Positions 51,786-61,520 of a stretch of 64,000 nucleotides of DNA are shown here, one piece after another. The stretch covers positions 434,001 to 498,000 of the forward strand of contig CAYPIY010000003.1 of the NCBI GenBank assembly GCA_964410965.1, in the 5' to 3' direction. The first letter of the stretch is position 1; the number at the start of each line of letters is the position of its first letter. The position numbers were made by a program, and so were the translations under genes. The stretch comes from JBBIRG01 sp964410965 (GTDB lineage: Bacteria > CLD3 > SB21 > JBBIRG01). The notes under the pieces were generated by a model. The model made no database searches, was not told the origin of the DNA, and was given only the letters and a program-made list of their open reading frames with translations.

Positions 51786-54700
51786 ATGCTTGAAAAAATG
51801 ATCCTTGCCGCGCTTCGGAAAAAACAAACGGTGATCTTTGCTTCGCTTCTGGTTACCGCTCTTGGCATTTACAGTTTTGTAACCTTACCCATTGACGCTT
51901 TTCCGGACGTGACCAATAATCAGGTTGAGATCATCAGTTACGCCGACGGATTGTCCGCGCTCGAAATTGAAAAGTTTGTGACTTTTCCCATTGAGACGTC
52001 AATGCGGGGACTTCCTAAAGTGAAACTCATGCGTTCGGTAACCAAATTCGGATTATCGATTGTCTCAATCATTTTCGATGATGATGTTGATATCTATTTT
52101 GCCCGTCAGCTGGTGTTTGAGCGGCTGACCGAAGCGAAAGAGAATGTACCGGAACATGTTGAAATCTCATTAGGCCCTGTCGCCACAGTGATGGGTGAAA
52201 TTTACCAGTACACCCTTGAAGGTAACATGCCTGAGGATTCAACCGGAAAAGTTAATTATCTTACCGAGTTGAGATCACTTCAGGAATGGACCGTTAGTCC
52301 GCTTCTTAAAAATGTCACAGGAGTAAATGAAATTAATTCTTTCGGCGGGTATTTCAGACAATATCAAGTGACGGTTGAACCGGACAAGCTGGTGAAATTC
52401 GGCGTCACGTACGATGATATAAGCCGCGCGATTCAGAATAATAACCGCAATACCGGCGGTAATACGCTGGAACGGAACTCTGAACAGTCGATTATCCGCA
52501 GTACCGGTCTGATAACCGAGACCGCTGATATCGGAGCTATCGCGGTAAAAACCATTCAGGGAACGCCTGTGTACCTGAGAGATGTGGCTGTTATTAAGGT
52601 GGGGCAGGCGGTAAGGCAGGGAGCGGCGTTGAAGAACGGTGGTCAGGAATGCGTCGGCGGAATTGTGATGATGCTTAGGGGGGAAAACAGCCGCGACGTT
52701 GTCAGCCGTGTAAAACAGAAAGTCGATGAAATCAACAGCAGTAAGCTTCTTCCCGGCGGTATCAAAATCGTTCCTTTTTACGACCGCACAGAAATTGTGA
52801 ACGACAGCGTCGGAACGGTTAGCCGGGCTCTTCTGGAGGGAATTGTGCTGGTTCTGCTGGTTTTGTATTTTTTTCTGCGGAGTTTCAGGGGGAGTTTTGT
52901 TGTTCTTGCCGCGCTGCCTTTATCCCTTCTGGTCACGTTCATCGTTATGAAACTAACCGGATTGAGCGCTAACCTGATGTCGCTCGGCGGGCTGGCGATT
53001 TCCATCGGTATGATCATCGACGCGACGATTATCCAGGTTGAGAATGTTCAGCGGCATTTAAGCGAATCCGGGAAGGAGGTATCCAGGACAAAAACCGTGC
53101 TCAGGGCGGTTATGGAAGTCAGGAATCCGAGCATCTTCGGGGAACTTATTATCGCGCTCACCTTCATTCCCATTTTAACCTTAGAGGGAATCGAAGGAAA
53201 AATGTTCTCGCCCCTTGCGTATACGGTCGCCATAGCGCTGTTCGTGTCATTGTTTCTTTCAATTTTTGTTATCCCCGCATTTTGTTCGGTTTTTCTCCGG
53301 AGGGAACCGGAGAAAGAAAGTTTTATTCTGAAAGGCGTAAAGATCTTTTACCTGCCGTTACTCCGTTTCGTGATGAAGAAAAAATCCGCCGTCATCGTCG
53401 CCGTATCTTCGCTTTTAATCATGGCTTTCATCATAATTCCGTCTCTCGGCACCGAATTTATTCCTATTATGGACGAGGACGCTTTTGATATGGACGTTCA
53501 GCTTCTTCCCGGAATCTCTTTAAGTAAGGCGGTCGAGGTCAATCAGCTGATCGGTGAAAAATTAAAACAATTTGATGAACTGGATATCGCGGTAGCCCGA
53601 ATCGGGCAAACAGGCGTGGCCTTGGACACGCGCGGAGTTGATAAAACAGGGTACGTCGGTGTACTCAAACCGAAGCATGAACGCAAGCGTCAATTAATCC
53701 GGGAAGAACTGGCTGATGAAATGCGGGATGAATTATCGGATATTCCGGGAATCAGTATCGGGTTCAGTCAGCCGATTCAGTGCCGTATCGACGAAATCGT
53801 TGCGGGGACGCGCGCTCAACTGATCATCAAATTGTTCGGCGACGATCTCGAGATTCTGAAAACCAAAGCGGATGAGATCGGAGCCGCTTTATCTTCCATG
53901 GACGGCATAGAGGACTTGCTGGTTGAAACCATCACCGGACAGCCGTATTTAACGATCTCCATCAACCGGCACCATATCGCGCGATACGGTATCAGCGTAT
54001 CGGATGTTCAAAATGTTATCGATATGGCGGTAGCCGGAAAAAAGGTTTCCCGGTTTTATGAAGATAACAGAAACTACGATATTGTCATGCGGATTCCGGA
54101 AGAAAAACGAAGTACCCCTGAGGCGCTCGGAAATCTTCTGATCACCGCTCCGGACGGACTTCAGATTCCGCTCGGCCAGCTAGCGGACATAGAGATGACT
54201 GAAGGACCGCTGCAGATAAGCCGTGAGGAGGGCATGAGGCGAATCGGCATCGAAATGAACATCCAAGGCAGAGATATCGGATCGTTTGTCCGTGAGGCAA
54301 AGCAGCGTATCAGGAAAAGCGTGTCATTACCCGACGGTTATCATCTTGCCTGGGGAGGGCAGTTCGAGAACCAGCAACGCGCCCTGAATAAATTATTGAT
54401 CATTGGTCCCGCCGTTGCGGCTATTATTCTTTTACTGCTCTACCTGACATTCAGATCCATCAGGCTGTCTTTGCTGGTATTGCTCAATCTTCCTTTTGCG
54501 TTAATTGGCGGAGTGATCTCTCTTTATCTTTCAGGGTTGTATTTGTCCATACCCGCGTCGGTCGGATTTATTGTTTTATTCGGTGTCGCTGTTTTGAATG
54601 GAATGGTGCTGGTTTCAAGGATATCGCAACTCAGATCTGAGGGTATGGACCTGGCCGATGCTGTCAGTCAGGGATGTATGAACCGTTTGCGGCCGGTGAT

Positions 54701-54896
54701 GATGACGGCGACGATCGCGATCTTCAGCCTTGTGCCGATGATATTTGCCACCGGAACCGGATCCGAGATACAAAAACCGCTGGCGGTGGTTGTTGTCGGG
54801 GGATTGTTCACATCAACGATTCTGACGCTGCTGTTTATACCATCGATATATGGATGGTTTGAGAAACAACCGGGCACATTAAATAACGGGGATTGA
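51786..54896 (+). CDS. Heavy-metal efflux RND pump (CusA/CzcA family)
   Basis: A 1036-residue inner-membrane proton-driven pump with twelve helices. It shows the heavy-metal RND pattern, e.g. LPIDAFPDVTNNQVEI near the start and, in helix 4, SIGMIIDATIIQVEN. That helix carries a single Asp and one Glu, closer to the monovalent (CusA) layout than to the CzcA pattern with two acidic residues, so Cu/Ag is slightly favoured, but no methionine relay was traced. It starts 1 bp after the adaptor and the upstream SD sits in that gene's end (GGAGGAAGAATAAC). Last gene of the operon. Confidence 0.92.
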   Translation: MLEKMILAALRKKQTVIFASLLVTALGIYSFVTLPIDAFPDVTNNQVEIISYADGLSALEIEKFVTFPIETSMRGLPKVKLMRSVTKFGLSIVSIIFDDDVDIYFARQLVFERLTEAKENVPEHVEISLGPVATVMGEIYQYTLEGNMPEDSTGKVNYLTELRSLQEWTVSPLLKNVTGVNEINSFGGYFRQYQVTVEPDKLVKFGVTYDDISRAIQNNNRNTGGNTLERNSEQSIIRSTGLITETADIGAIAVKTIQGTPVYLRDVAVIKVGQAVRQGAALKNGGQECVGGIVMMLRGENSRDVVSRVKQKVDEINSSKLLPGGIKIVPFYDRTEIVNDSVGTVSRALLEGIVLVLLVLYFFLRSFRGSFVVLAALPLSLLVTFIVMKLTGLSANLMSLGGLAISIGMIIDATIIQVENVQRHLSESGKEVSRTKTVLRAVMEVRNPSIFGELIIALTFIPILTLEGIEGKMFSPLAYTVAIALFVSLFLSIFVIPAFCSVFLRREPEKESFILKGVKIFYLPLLRFVMKKKSAVIVAVSSLLIMAFIIIPSLGTEFIPIMDEDAFDMDVQLLPGISLSKAVEVNQLIGEKLKQFDELDIAVARIGQTGVALDTRGVDKTGYVGVLKPKHERKRQLIREELADEMRDELSDIPGISIGFSQPIQCRIDEIVAGTRAQLIIKLFGDDLEILKTKADEIGAALSSMDGIEDLLVETITGQPYLTISINRHHIARYGISVSDVQNVIDMAVAGKKVSRFYEDNRNYDIVMRIPEEKRSTPEALGNLLITAPDGLQIPLGQLADIEMTEGPLQISREEGMRRIGIEMNIQGRDIGSFVREAKQRIRKSVSLPDGYHLAWGGQFENQQRALNKLLIIGPAVAAIILLLLYLTFRSIRLSLLVLLNLPFALIGGVISLYLSGLYLSIPASVGFIVLFGVAVLNGMVLVSRISQLRSEGMDLADAVSQGCMNRLRPVMMTATIAIFSLVPMIFATGTGSEIQKPLAVVVVGGLFTSTILTLLFIPSIYGWFEKQPGTLNNGD

Positions 54897-55011
54897 TAAA
54901 AAATATGTATTATGCTAATCGAAAAAACGAATTGAAGAGTTTTTTACAAAAATCTCAAATTGCGTGTCACATGAAAAAACGCTTGTAACCCAAACCGCCA
55001 CTAATATGAAA

Positions 55012-55059
55012 TAGAAGAAACTCGTCCGATACGTCTTTGTAGGATCGGGCTCTTCTTTG
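55012..55059. terminator. Imperfect terminator between converging RND operons
   Basis: AGAAGAAACTCGTCCGAT (55013-55030) and ATCGGGCTCTTCTTT (55044-55058) can form an imperfect stem ending in T-rich sequence; the opposite strand shows the same. It lies between the converging pump gene and the TolC gene of the second operon. Confidence 0.45.
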
Positions 55060-55118
55060 TAACCGATTTGTTAATAGGTGTATTATGGTAATAGACCGTT
55101 GTCGGTAATGATATTTGT

Positions 55119-56393
55119 TTACCTCCCCGTTACCTGCAGATAGGTTATCATTTTTATCCTGTAATTTGCTTTTGCTTCGGTCAACTGATTATTTACTTGT
55201 AATAATATGGCTTGAGCTTCGAGCAGATCGGACAAATTCGACAAACCGTTTTGATAACTGTCCTGATTGATTTTCATGTTTTCTTCAGCCTGTTTTTTTG
55301 ATTCCTCACAGATGGACACTTCCAGGTATGCGTCCGAAAGATCACGCCATGCTTTGTTCATTTGGAGTAAAAGCAATTCCGTATTCTCGCTGAGATTGTT
55401 TTTCGCGATTTTTTCCCTGATGCTCCTTTCTTTAAGTGTATGCGAGGCTTCCCACCAGTTAGAAATTGGGATCTGCAATGTGCCGAAAATTAATCCTTTG
55501 TAACTACCCTTATTCTCATCGAACTTAAGATATTGCCCGCTAACGCCGACGCCTACTTCCGGCAGGTATTCTCCTCGTTTTAGTTTTGTCTGTAATTGTT
55601 CGGCTTTTACTACATCTTTCAGCAGTAAATACTCTGATCGGTTATATATAGCGTTTTCGTTCTCGGTATAAATTTCATTTGGCGAGGTATCGATCTTTAA
55701 AGTATCGGTTAGTTTTAATGTGGAATCGTAAGCCATTCCGATATGCTGACAAAATGCCATTAACGCTAATTGCCTGCCATTCTCAAGTTTAGATTTGTTC
55801 AAACGGATTTCGCTTTGTTTGACTTTTACTTTGAGCAGATCGTTTTTCATGGTCATGCCTGACCGATAGGCGTTATCAACTTGTTTCGTAAGGCTGTTCA
55901 ACAGTTCTTCATACGCCTGTAACGTTTTCATTTTTTCGTTAATCGATACAATCTGCCAGTATTGTTCTTCGGTTTTTAACAGAATTTCATTTTCAGTGAG
56001 TTTGCAGCGATATTGGTTTATTTCTTCGCCCAATGCCGAGAGTTTATTTCCAGCAATAATTCTTCCCCCGGCAAACACGGGTTGTACAACATTGATGTAT
56101 CCTATATTACCGCTTTTTAATGCCCCCATCGTGCCGCCCCCTACGGACATTTCAAAAAGATTGTCCTTCGCACGAAACGCTAATAATCCGGAGCTAATCT
56201 TTGGAAAATAATTGGTGAATGCCGCTTTCTTCACCTGATTTGAGGCTTCGATATCCAAACGGCTGTTCGAATACTTGATATTATTCTTTAAAGCGTACGC
56301 TTTGCTTTCCTCAAGGGATAAAGTGGTCTGAGAACAGAGCGGCAAAGCATGGAACAGTGTGATTAGAGATATAAAATAATTAATTTTTATCAT
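55119..56393 (-). CDS. TolC-family outer membrane factor (drug-type operon)
   Basis: A 424-residue outer-membrane efflux duct with a signal peptide (cut near LPLCSQ) and two long helical repeats: LSLEESKAYALKNNIKYSNSRLDIEAS, EINQYRCKLTENEILLKTEEQYW, and the second-half partner with YQNGLSNLSDLLEAQAILLQ. It is the third structural gene of the TetR-adaptor-pump-TolC set; its start overlaps the pump stop by 4 bp (ATGA), so translation is coupled. Confidence 0.9.
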   Translation of the reverse strand: MIKINYFISLITLFHALPLCSQTTLSLEESKAYALKNNIKYSNSRLDIEASNQVKKAAFTNYFPKISSGLLAFRAKDNLFEMSVGGGTMGALKSGNIGYINVVQPVFAGGRIIAGNKLSALGEEINQYRCKLTENEILLKTEEQYWQIVSINEKMKTLQAYEELLNSLTKQVDNAYRSGMTMKNDLLKVKVKQSEIRLNKSKLENGRQLALMAFCQHIGMAYDSTLKLTDTLKIDTSPNEIYTENENAIYNRSEYLLLKDVVKAEQLQTKLKRGEYLPEVGVGVSGQYLKFDENKGSYKGLIFGTLQIPISNWWEASHTLKERSIREKIAKNNLSENTELLLLQMNKAWRDLSDAYLEVSICEESKKQAEENMKINQDSYQNGLSNLSDLLEAQAILLQVNNQLTEAKANYRIKMITYLQVTGR

Positions 56394-59300
56394 AACAATT
56401 CACTCTCGGTAAGTTTTTCAAAATCTTTTCTATGGAACAGATAATAGAGCACCGGAAGGACGATAAGCGACAGGATCATCGCAAAGATTAAACCAAAACA
56501 AATTACAGAACCCAGCGGACCCCACAAGGGTGAACGGCTCAGTATCATCGGGACCACGCCGACCGCCGCCGCCGCTGCCGTGAGAAATATCGGGCGCATC
56601 CTCCGTTTCGCCGAGGTGATCGCCGCTTCCTCCAGCGTATGCCCGTGTTCGTGCCGCAATTCCTCAGCGTAGGAAATGTAGATAATCCCGTTTCGGACAA
56701 CGATACCCATCAGGCTTATAATCCCGACTAAAGCGGTAATCCCAAACGGATATCCGGTTAAATAAACTCCTAAAGCGCCGCCGAATATACTTAACGGCAT
56801 GGTCATCATAATCAGGAGCGAGGTTTTAATATTTCTAAACTGGAATAATAATATGATGAATATTATAGCAACCGTTACCGCCATTGCATAATACAGTGGA
56901 GTTATTTCCTCAACGCCCATTTCATATTCGCCGCCATAACCGATCGACACGCCTTCAGGTAATTCCATTTTACTGATGAGAGGTTTTATTTTATTAAATG
57001 TGATCGCCGCCGATACTCCTCTTTGAATATCCGCGCTTACCGTAATGGTTCGAATACCGTTGCGCCTTACGATTTCGCCTTCTGTCCATTCCGGCAGCGC
57101 GTCCGTTAATTGCCTGACTTGTACCGATGAAACTAAAAATGGCGAGGTTACATATTGGTTCATTATATCATCAACGTTTGTTTTCGTCTTTTTATCAACC
57201 TTTAAGTTCACGTTAACGGGGTAATCATTCTCCCATATCGTAGAAACAGGAAAACCCTTTGTCCCGACCATCAACGAGTAATCTAATATTGTTTTAGAAT
57301 AACCGAGACGGCTGACTTCATCCTGTTTTAAATCCAGTCTGACAGCCTGGTAGGGCTCTCCATAATCAGTTCTGACATATTGAATACCTTTGATTTCGCG
57401 GATTATATCCGTTACTTGAGCGGCGACTTGTTTAATCACGCTTATACTATCTCCGGAAATCCGTATTTCAATCGGAGACTTAAAGTTGGCCATTTCAAGT
57501 TGTTGCCATTTAATGTATGCATTCGGGTTTGAATGGGTGTATTGTCTGCTGTATTCGTCTAATATTTTTAGAGTCGATTCACTGGATTCCGTGATGACCA
57601 ATAACTGTCCGAAATGTTTTGCCGGGAAATTTGGAGCATACAGTGTGTTGAACCTCGGCGAACTCGTTCCTATAAAAGCCGCCACTTCTTTGACCCTGTT
57701 GTCTTTCTTTAACAAATCTTCTATTTCGATCATCACCGAATCGGTTTGCTGTAAGGAGCTGCCGACCGGAAGAAATATTTCTACGGTAAATTGATTTCGG
57801 TCAAATGCCGGAAAGGGTTGTTGAGGAGTAACCAACAATAGTAACAACCCAAGCAAAAATGATCCGGCCCCGATAATAACGACTGTTTTTTTCTTATTAA
57901 ACGATCCTTCTAAAAACTTATCATAAAGAGACTGCAACCCGTTTAAAAAAGTCACTTTTTTACCTTTATTATTTTCTCCTTTAATACCCTGTTTAATAAA
58001 CATATAATTCATTAACGGAACCAGTACCGAGGAAACCAGGAGTGATATGAACAATGCGATGGCAATGGTCACCGGTAATGATTTGATGAAATCGCCCGCA
58101 AGTCCGATCATAAACAAAGCCATAGGGGCAAAAGAAAAAATGAGTATTAATGTTGCTGAGAAAACAGAGCCAAATAAGTCTTCTACGCTCTGTGAGGCGG
58201 CATCGTGCGGAGTTATATTATTATCCAGTTTTTCAACATAATTATCGATGATGACAATCGCGTTGTCCACAACCATTCCCAGCACAATAATCAGTCCGGC
58301 TAAGGACACGGTCTGGAGATCCATACCGGTCACCCACATGATACCGAGTGTAATAAAAACGGAAATAGGAATAGCGGAGGCGGCTACAAGCGCTACTCTT
58401 TTTGGCAATAAAAGAACGGTTACCATAATAACAGCAAAAATGGCAATCCCGAATTCTTTAAGAAAATTGTAAATGGAACGCTCCACAAAATCCGGCATAT
58501 CGGAAATAATCCCGACATGGACGTCCGGCGGTATCTCTGCGGTAAATTTCTCTATCTCCTTTTTTACTTCATCCCCGAATTGAACGATATTATTACCCGG
58601 CATCATTTCAAGAGAAACGATCAGGCATTTTTTTCCGTTCAGACGTATGTAGGAATCCGGCTCCGGGTATTCCCTTACCACTTTCGCCACATCTTTGACC
58701 CGGATTACATTGCCCGCCGGATCGGCATAGATAATTTGATTGGCGATGTCGCTTTCTGTTTTATAACCTGATGGAATATGGATTGGTCTTATGAATTTTC
58801 CGTCGTCAATTTCCCCGGAGTAATTAACCGTACCCTGCGGTTTTAAAGCGGTTAAGACTGTTATGGGTTTTATACCGTATTGGGTTAATCGCGCGTCATC
58901 GATATAAATGTTAATTTCTTCTTTTTGCAATCCGAAATGTTTAACTCTTGACGTCGCCGGTATTTTCCGGACAGCATCCTCAAATTTTTCAATATACTTT
59001 TCAAGTTCTTTATAGGTTTTAGTCTCCGATTCCACCGCCATCAATACCGCGGAGGTATTTCCGAAATCATCGTTTGCTGTCAAAGACTGGACTCCTGCCG
59101 GTAATTCTGACTTTAATTCATTAAGTCCATGCCGGAGTTTGAGCCAGAAAGGTTTGGGATTATTCTCTTTCTTCCTGACCTCGACATAAATGACCATGAC
59201 GTTTTCTTTGGATATGGAACGTGTTTTCTTTTTATCGATCTCTTCATATTGAAATAAATAAGTCTCAACCTTTTTAGTCAGTTGTTCCTCCACTTGTTCT

Positions 59301-59479
59301 GAAGTCGCGCCGGGGTATATCCCAATAATCAGACCCTGTCGAACTTTAAATTCCGGAAATTCATCTCTGGGCATCTGGGTTAACGCGATGATTCCGACCA
59401 TTACTAAAAGAAAGGATACAACTATAATAAATTGTTTGTGACAAATAATCGCTTCAATTAATGTTCTTTTCTTTCTCAT
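56390..59479 (-). CDS. RND efflux pump (AcrB-like)
   Basis: A 1029-residue inner-membrane pump. Start MRKKRTLIEAIICHKQ, then the usual QMPRDEFPEF porter entry, twelve helices, and helix 4 with IIVLGMVVDNAIVIIDN, which has the D-N pattern (VVDNAIV) of drug-type RND pumps rather than the metal type. The second half repeats the pattern with GIVVRNGIIYISYAEELRHEHG. It lies between adaptor and TolC genes. Substrate is unknown; it may export drugs, detergents or signal molecules. Confidence 0.92.
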   Translation of the reverse strand: MRKKRTLIEAIICHKQFIIVVSFLLVMVGIIALTQMPRDEFPEFKVRQGLIIGIYPGATSEQVEEQLTKKVETYLFQYEEIDKKKTRSISKENVMVIYVEVRKKENNPKPFWLKLRHGLNELKSELPAGVQSLTANDDFGNTSAVLMAVESETKTYKELEKYIEKFEDAVRKIPATSRVKHFGLQKEEINIYIDDARLTQYGIKPITVLTALKPQGTVNYSGEIDDGKFIRPIHIPSGYKTESDIANQIIYADPAGNVIRVKDVAKVVREYPEPDSYIRLNGKKCLIVSLEMMPGNNIVQFGDEVKKEIEKFTAEIPPDVHVGIISDMPDFVERSIYNFLKEFGIAIFAVIMVTVLLLPKRVALVAASAIPISVFITLGIMWVTGMDLQTVSLAGLIIVLGMVVDNAIVIIDNYVEKLDNNITPHDAASQSVEDLFGSVFSATLILIFSFAPMALFMIGLAGDFIKSLPVTIAIALFISLLVSSVLVPLMNYMFIKQGIKGENNKGKKVTFLNGLQSLYDKFLEGSFNKKKTVVIIGAGSFLLGLLLLLVTPQQPFPAFDRNQFTVEIFLPVGSSLQQTDSVMIEIEDLLKKDNRVKEVAAFIGTSSPRFNTLYAPNFPAKHFGQLLVITESSESTLKILDEYSRQYTHSNPNAYIKWQQLEMANFKSPIEIRISGDSISVIKQVAAQVTDIIREIKGIQYVRTDYGEPYQAVRLDLKQDEVSRLGYSKTILDYSLMVGTKGFPVSTIWENDYPVNVNLKVDKKTKTNVDDIMNQYVTSPFLVSSVQVRQLTDALPEWTEGEIVRRNGIRTITVSADIQRGVSAAITFNKIKPLISKMELPEGVSIGYGGEYEMGVEEITPLYYAMAVTVAIIFIILLFQFRNIKTSLLIMMTMPLSIFGGALGVYLTGYPFGITALVGIISLMGIVVRNGIIYISYAEELRHEHGHTLEEAAITSAKRRMRPIFLTAAAAAVGVVPMILSRSPLWGPLGSVICFGLIFAMILSLIVLPVLYYLFHRKDFEKLTESELL

Positions 59480-59497
59480 ATTCTGTGATTCCTGTAA

Positions 59498-60547
59498 TTA
59501 TCGGTTGACAACATGTACCGATGAATGATTGACTAATTTTTGATGACCTGCGATTACGATTTTTTCGCCTTCATTCAGGCCATCGATAATTTCAATACCA
59601 TTAGACAGTAGTTTCCCGATTTTAACAAATTTTCTTATGGCTACATTTTCCTCCACACCATAGACAAAGTTTTTTCCCTGATCGTCGATAAGAATAGCGC
59701 TGTTTGGGACGATCAATGCTTTCCCTTCGCCGTTTTTCGCAATCGTAACATTGCAGATCATACCGGGTTTTATCTTAGCCGCTTTATTATCAATGCGGAT
59801 CTTTACTTTGTAGGTATGCGCGAGCACATCCGCAATAACTCCGATTTCATCCACAATCCCATATAAGGTTTTTTCATCCCCCAATGCGGGTATCTTAACG
59901 GCAGCCTTTTGTCCTTTTTGAATTACCGCGATTTCATTTTCCGAAACGGGCACTTTGGCATATACTGTTTCAATTTTGACAATGGTAATCGCCGAAAGAC
60001 CGGACATCGTAGACATCCCGGGTTCTATGGAACGTTTGCCGACCACACCGTCAACCGGAGAATACAGGCTGCAGTCATCCAGATTTTTTTTTGCGATAGC
60101 CGCGGCGGATTTAGCTTGTTGCAGTTGGGTTTCAATTTCAATCATTTTAATTTCGGGGAGATTGCCGTTTTTATACATATTTTCCAATCGTTTGTACCCG
60201 TCTTCGGCCTGTTTCTCCGTAGCTAAAGCCATCTCGTAGCTGTTTCGATAACTGGCGTCATTGACAACGGCTAATAATTGTCCTTTTTGGACCTGATCAC
60301 CCTCCGAAACTAGGACTTTTGTGACTGTACCCATAACGGTGAAATTCAGCGGTATGGATACTGATTCCTCGATTGTTCCGCTGTAAGCAAATTCCTGTCC
60401 TTGCGAAATTAGTCGAGTTTCATATATTTCAACATTAATTGCGTTTCTTACACCATCCGATCCTTTCGATTCCTGCCCACAACCGATTAGCGATATCGTC
60501 ATGCAGGTCATGGCGAGAAATCCCGTCCAATTCAATTTAGTGTCCAT
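59498..60547 (-). CDS. RND efflux periplasmic adaptor (drug-type operon)
   Basis: A 349-residue lipoprotein (lipobox LIGC, Cys near residue 23). The adaptor fold is clear: VTKVLVSEGDQVQKGQLLAVV and VYSPVDGVVGKRSIEPGM-like lipoyl halves around a short helical hairpin, then beta-barrel (KIRIDNKAAKIKPGMICNVTIAKN) and a final VVIAGHQKLV-type segment. It starts the structural part of the operon, 63 bp after the tetR gene and 18 bp ahead of the pump. A motif shared with the tetR upstream region precedes it. Confidence 0.9.
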   Translation of the reverse strand: MDTKLNWTGFLAMTCMTISLIGCGQESKGSDGVRNAINVEIYETRLISQGQEFAYSGTIEESVSIPLNFTVMGTVTKVLVSEGDQVQKGQLLAVVNDASYRNSYEMALATEKQAEDGYKRLENMYKNGNLPEIKMIEIETQLQQAKSAAAIAKKNLDDCSLYSPVDGVVGKRSIEPGMSTMSGLSAITIVKIETVYAKVPVSENEIAVIQKGQKAAVKIPALGDEKTLYGIVDEIGVIADVLAHTYKVKIRIDNKAAKIKPGMICNVTIAKNGEGKALIVPNSAILIDDQGKNFVYGVEENVAIRKFVKIGKLLSNGIEIIDGLNEGEKIVIAGHQKLVNHSSVHVVNR

Positions 60548-60570
60548 ATTATTATCCTTTGCTTGTTTAA

Positions 60571-60597
60571 ACTATAATCGTATATCGGTCGAAAATT
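60571..60597. promoter_or_regulatory. Possible TetR operator before the adaptor gene
   Basis: ACTATAATCG...CGGTCGAAAATT matches 61231-61257 in 18 of 27 positions. It is 24-50 bp upstream of the adaptor start. Part of the match (TCG and CGA arms with the AT-rich TTATAGT on the minus strand) may be promoter rather than operator. Confidence 0.45.
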
Positions 60598-60610
60598 AAG
60601 TAAAAATTTT

Positions 60611-61210
60611 TTATTTTTTTAATCCCTTTGTCAAAATATTGGTAAGAGCATCTAATTTGTCACCCTCTGTAAAAACATTATCCTCTAAGAACAAATTTAT
60701 TTCAATACCTCTCAAACTAACCACTATCATATAGGACAACAAATTCAGTTCTTTTTCATTAAAAAGGTTAAACTCATCGTTCCGAATACCGAATGCCAGA
60801 ATATCATACACTATTCGGACTTCCTGCGAGTCATAGATTGTTCTGATTTTCCTGATAATATGATCGTTGGCAGCGATTTCTTGTTTTACAACATCATATA
60901 CCGTTATCCGTTTATGAGCTTCAATCAGTGAAGTCATGACATAGGCTTTTAACTTACCTTCGGCAGTTGGTTCCCGATTAATTGTATCAATAACTATTTT
61001 ATTAATTTCCCGCATTTCGTTCAAGGCGACCGCTTCATAGATATCTTCCTTGCTTTTGTAGTAATAATACAACGTACTTTTACCTTTACAGCTCGCCTTC
61101 GCGATATCCTCCATCGTTGTTTTACTCATACCCCATTTCTGAAAAAGTTCACGGGCTGATTTGAGAATAATTTCTTTTATTAGATCGTCTTTATTATTTT
61201 GAAGGTTCAT
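60611..61210 (-). CDS. TetR/AcrR-family regulator
   Basis: A 199-residue repressor-type regulator. The N-terminal HTH is typical: KEIILKSARELFQKWG, then MSKTTMEDIAKASCKGKSTLYYYYKSKEDIYEAV, with the YYYYKSKEDI recognition end. The C-terminal ligand domain has no recognised pocket. It lies in front of adaptor-pump-TolC and reads the same way, so it probably regulates this operon and itself, through the motifs at 60571 and 61231. The ligand may be a pump substrate. Confidence 0.92.
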   Translation of the reverse strand: MNLQNNKDDLIKEIILKSARELFQKWGMSKTTMEDIAKASCKGKSTLYYYYKSKEDIYEAVALNEMREINKIVIDTINREPTAEGKLKAYVMTSLIEAHKRITVYDVVKQEIAANDHIIRKIRTIYDSQEVRIVYDILAFGIRNDEFNLFNEKELNLLSYMIVVSLRGIEINLFLEDNVFTEGDKLDALTNILTKGLKK

Positions 61211-61520
61211 ATCAGATTCTTTTTTATTAGACTAAAATCGTTTTCTATTCGAGAATATAATCCTGAATCATTGAAAAAGCAAGAAATATTTTTAATATTT
61301 TTAAATTATAACAATAAACCATATATTAATAATATGTTATAATAATTAAAATCCATGTTCCATTAATGAAGTAGTACATATTTTTAACATATATTTTTAA
61401 TAAAAAAGTGTTTTTTTATATGAAATATGTAAGCCGGTCAATAATTATATGTATTTGATCTTCTGGATTTAGTTAAAAAATTTCAGGACAAATAGTATGA
61501 TACGTTTAATATATTTAGCT
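61211..61520. other. AT-rich intergenic region with possible TetR site
   Basis: 310 bp with no gene between the regulator start and the end of the unknown gene at 61521. It is strongly AT-rich, with no hairpin-plus-T terminator recognised. The only clear element is the motif at 61231-61257. Confidence 0.5.
61231..61257. promoter_or_regulatory. Possible TetR operator before its own gene
   Basis: ACTAAAATCG...TATTCGAGAATA, 21-47 bp upstream of the TetR start. It contains the short inverted repeat TATTC-GA-GAATA and shares the pattern with 60571-60597. Confidence 0.45.
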
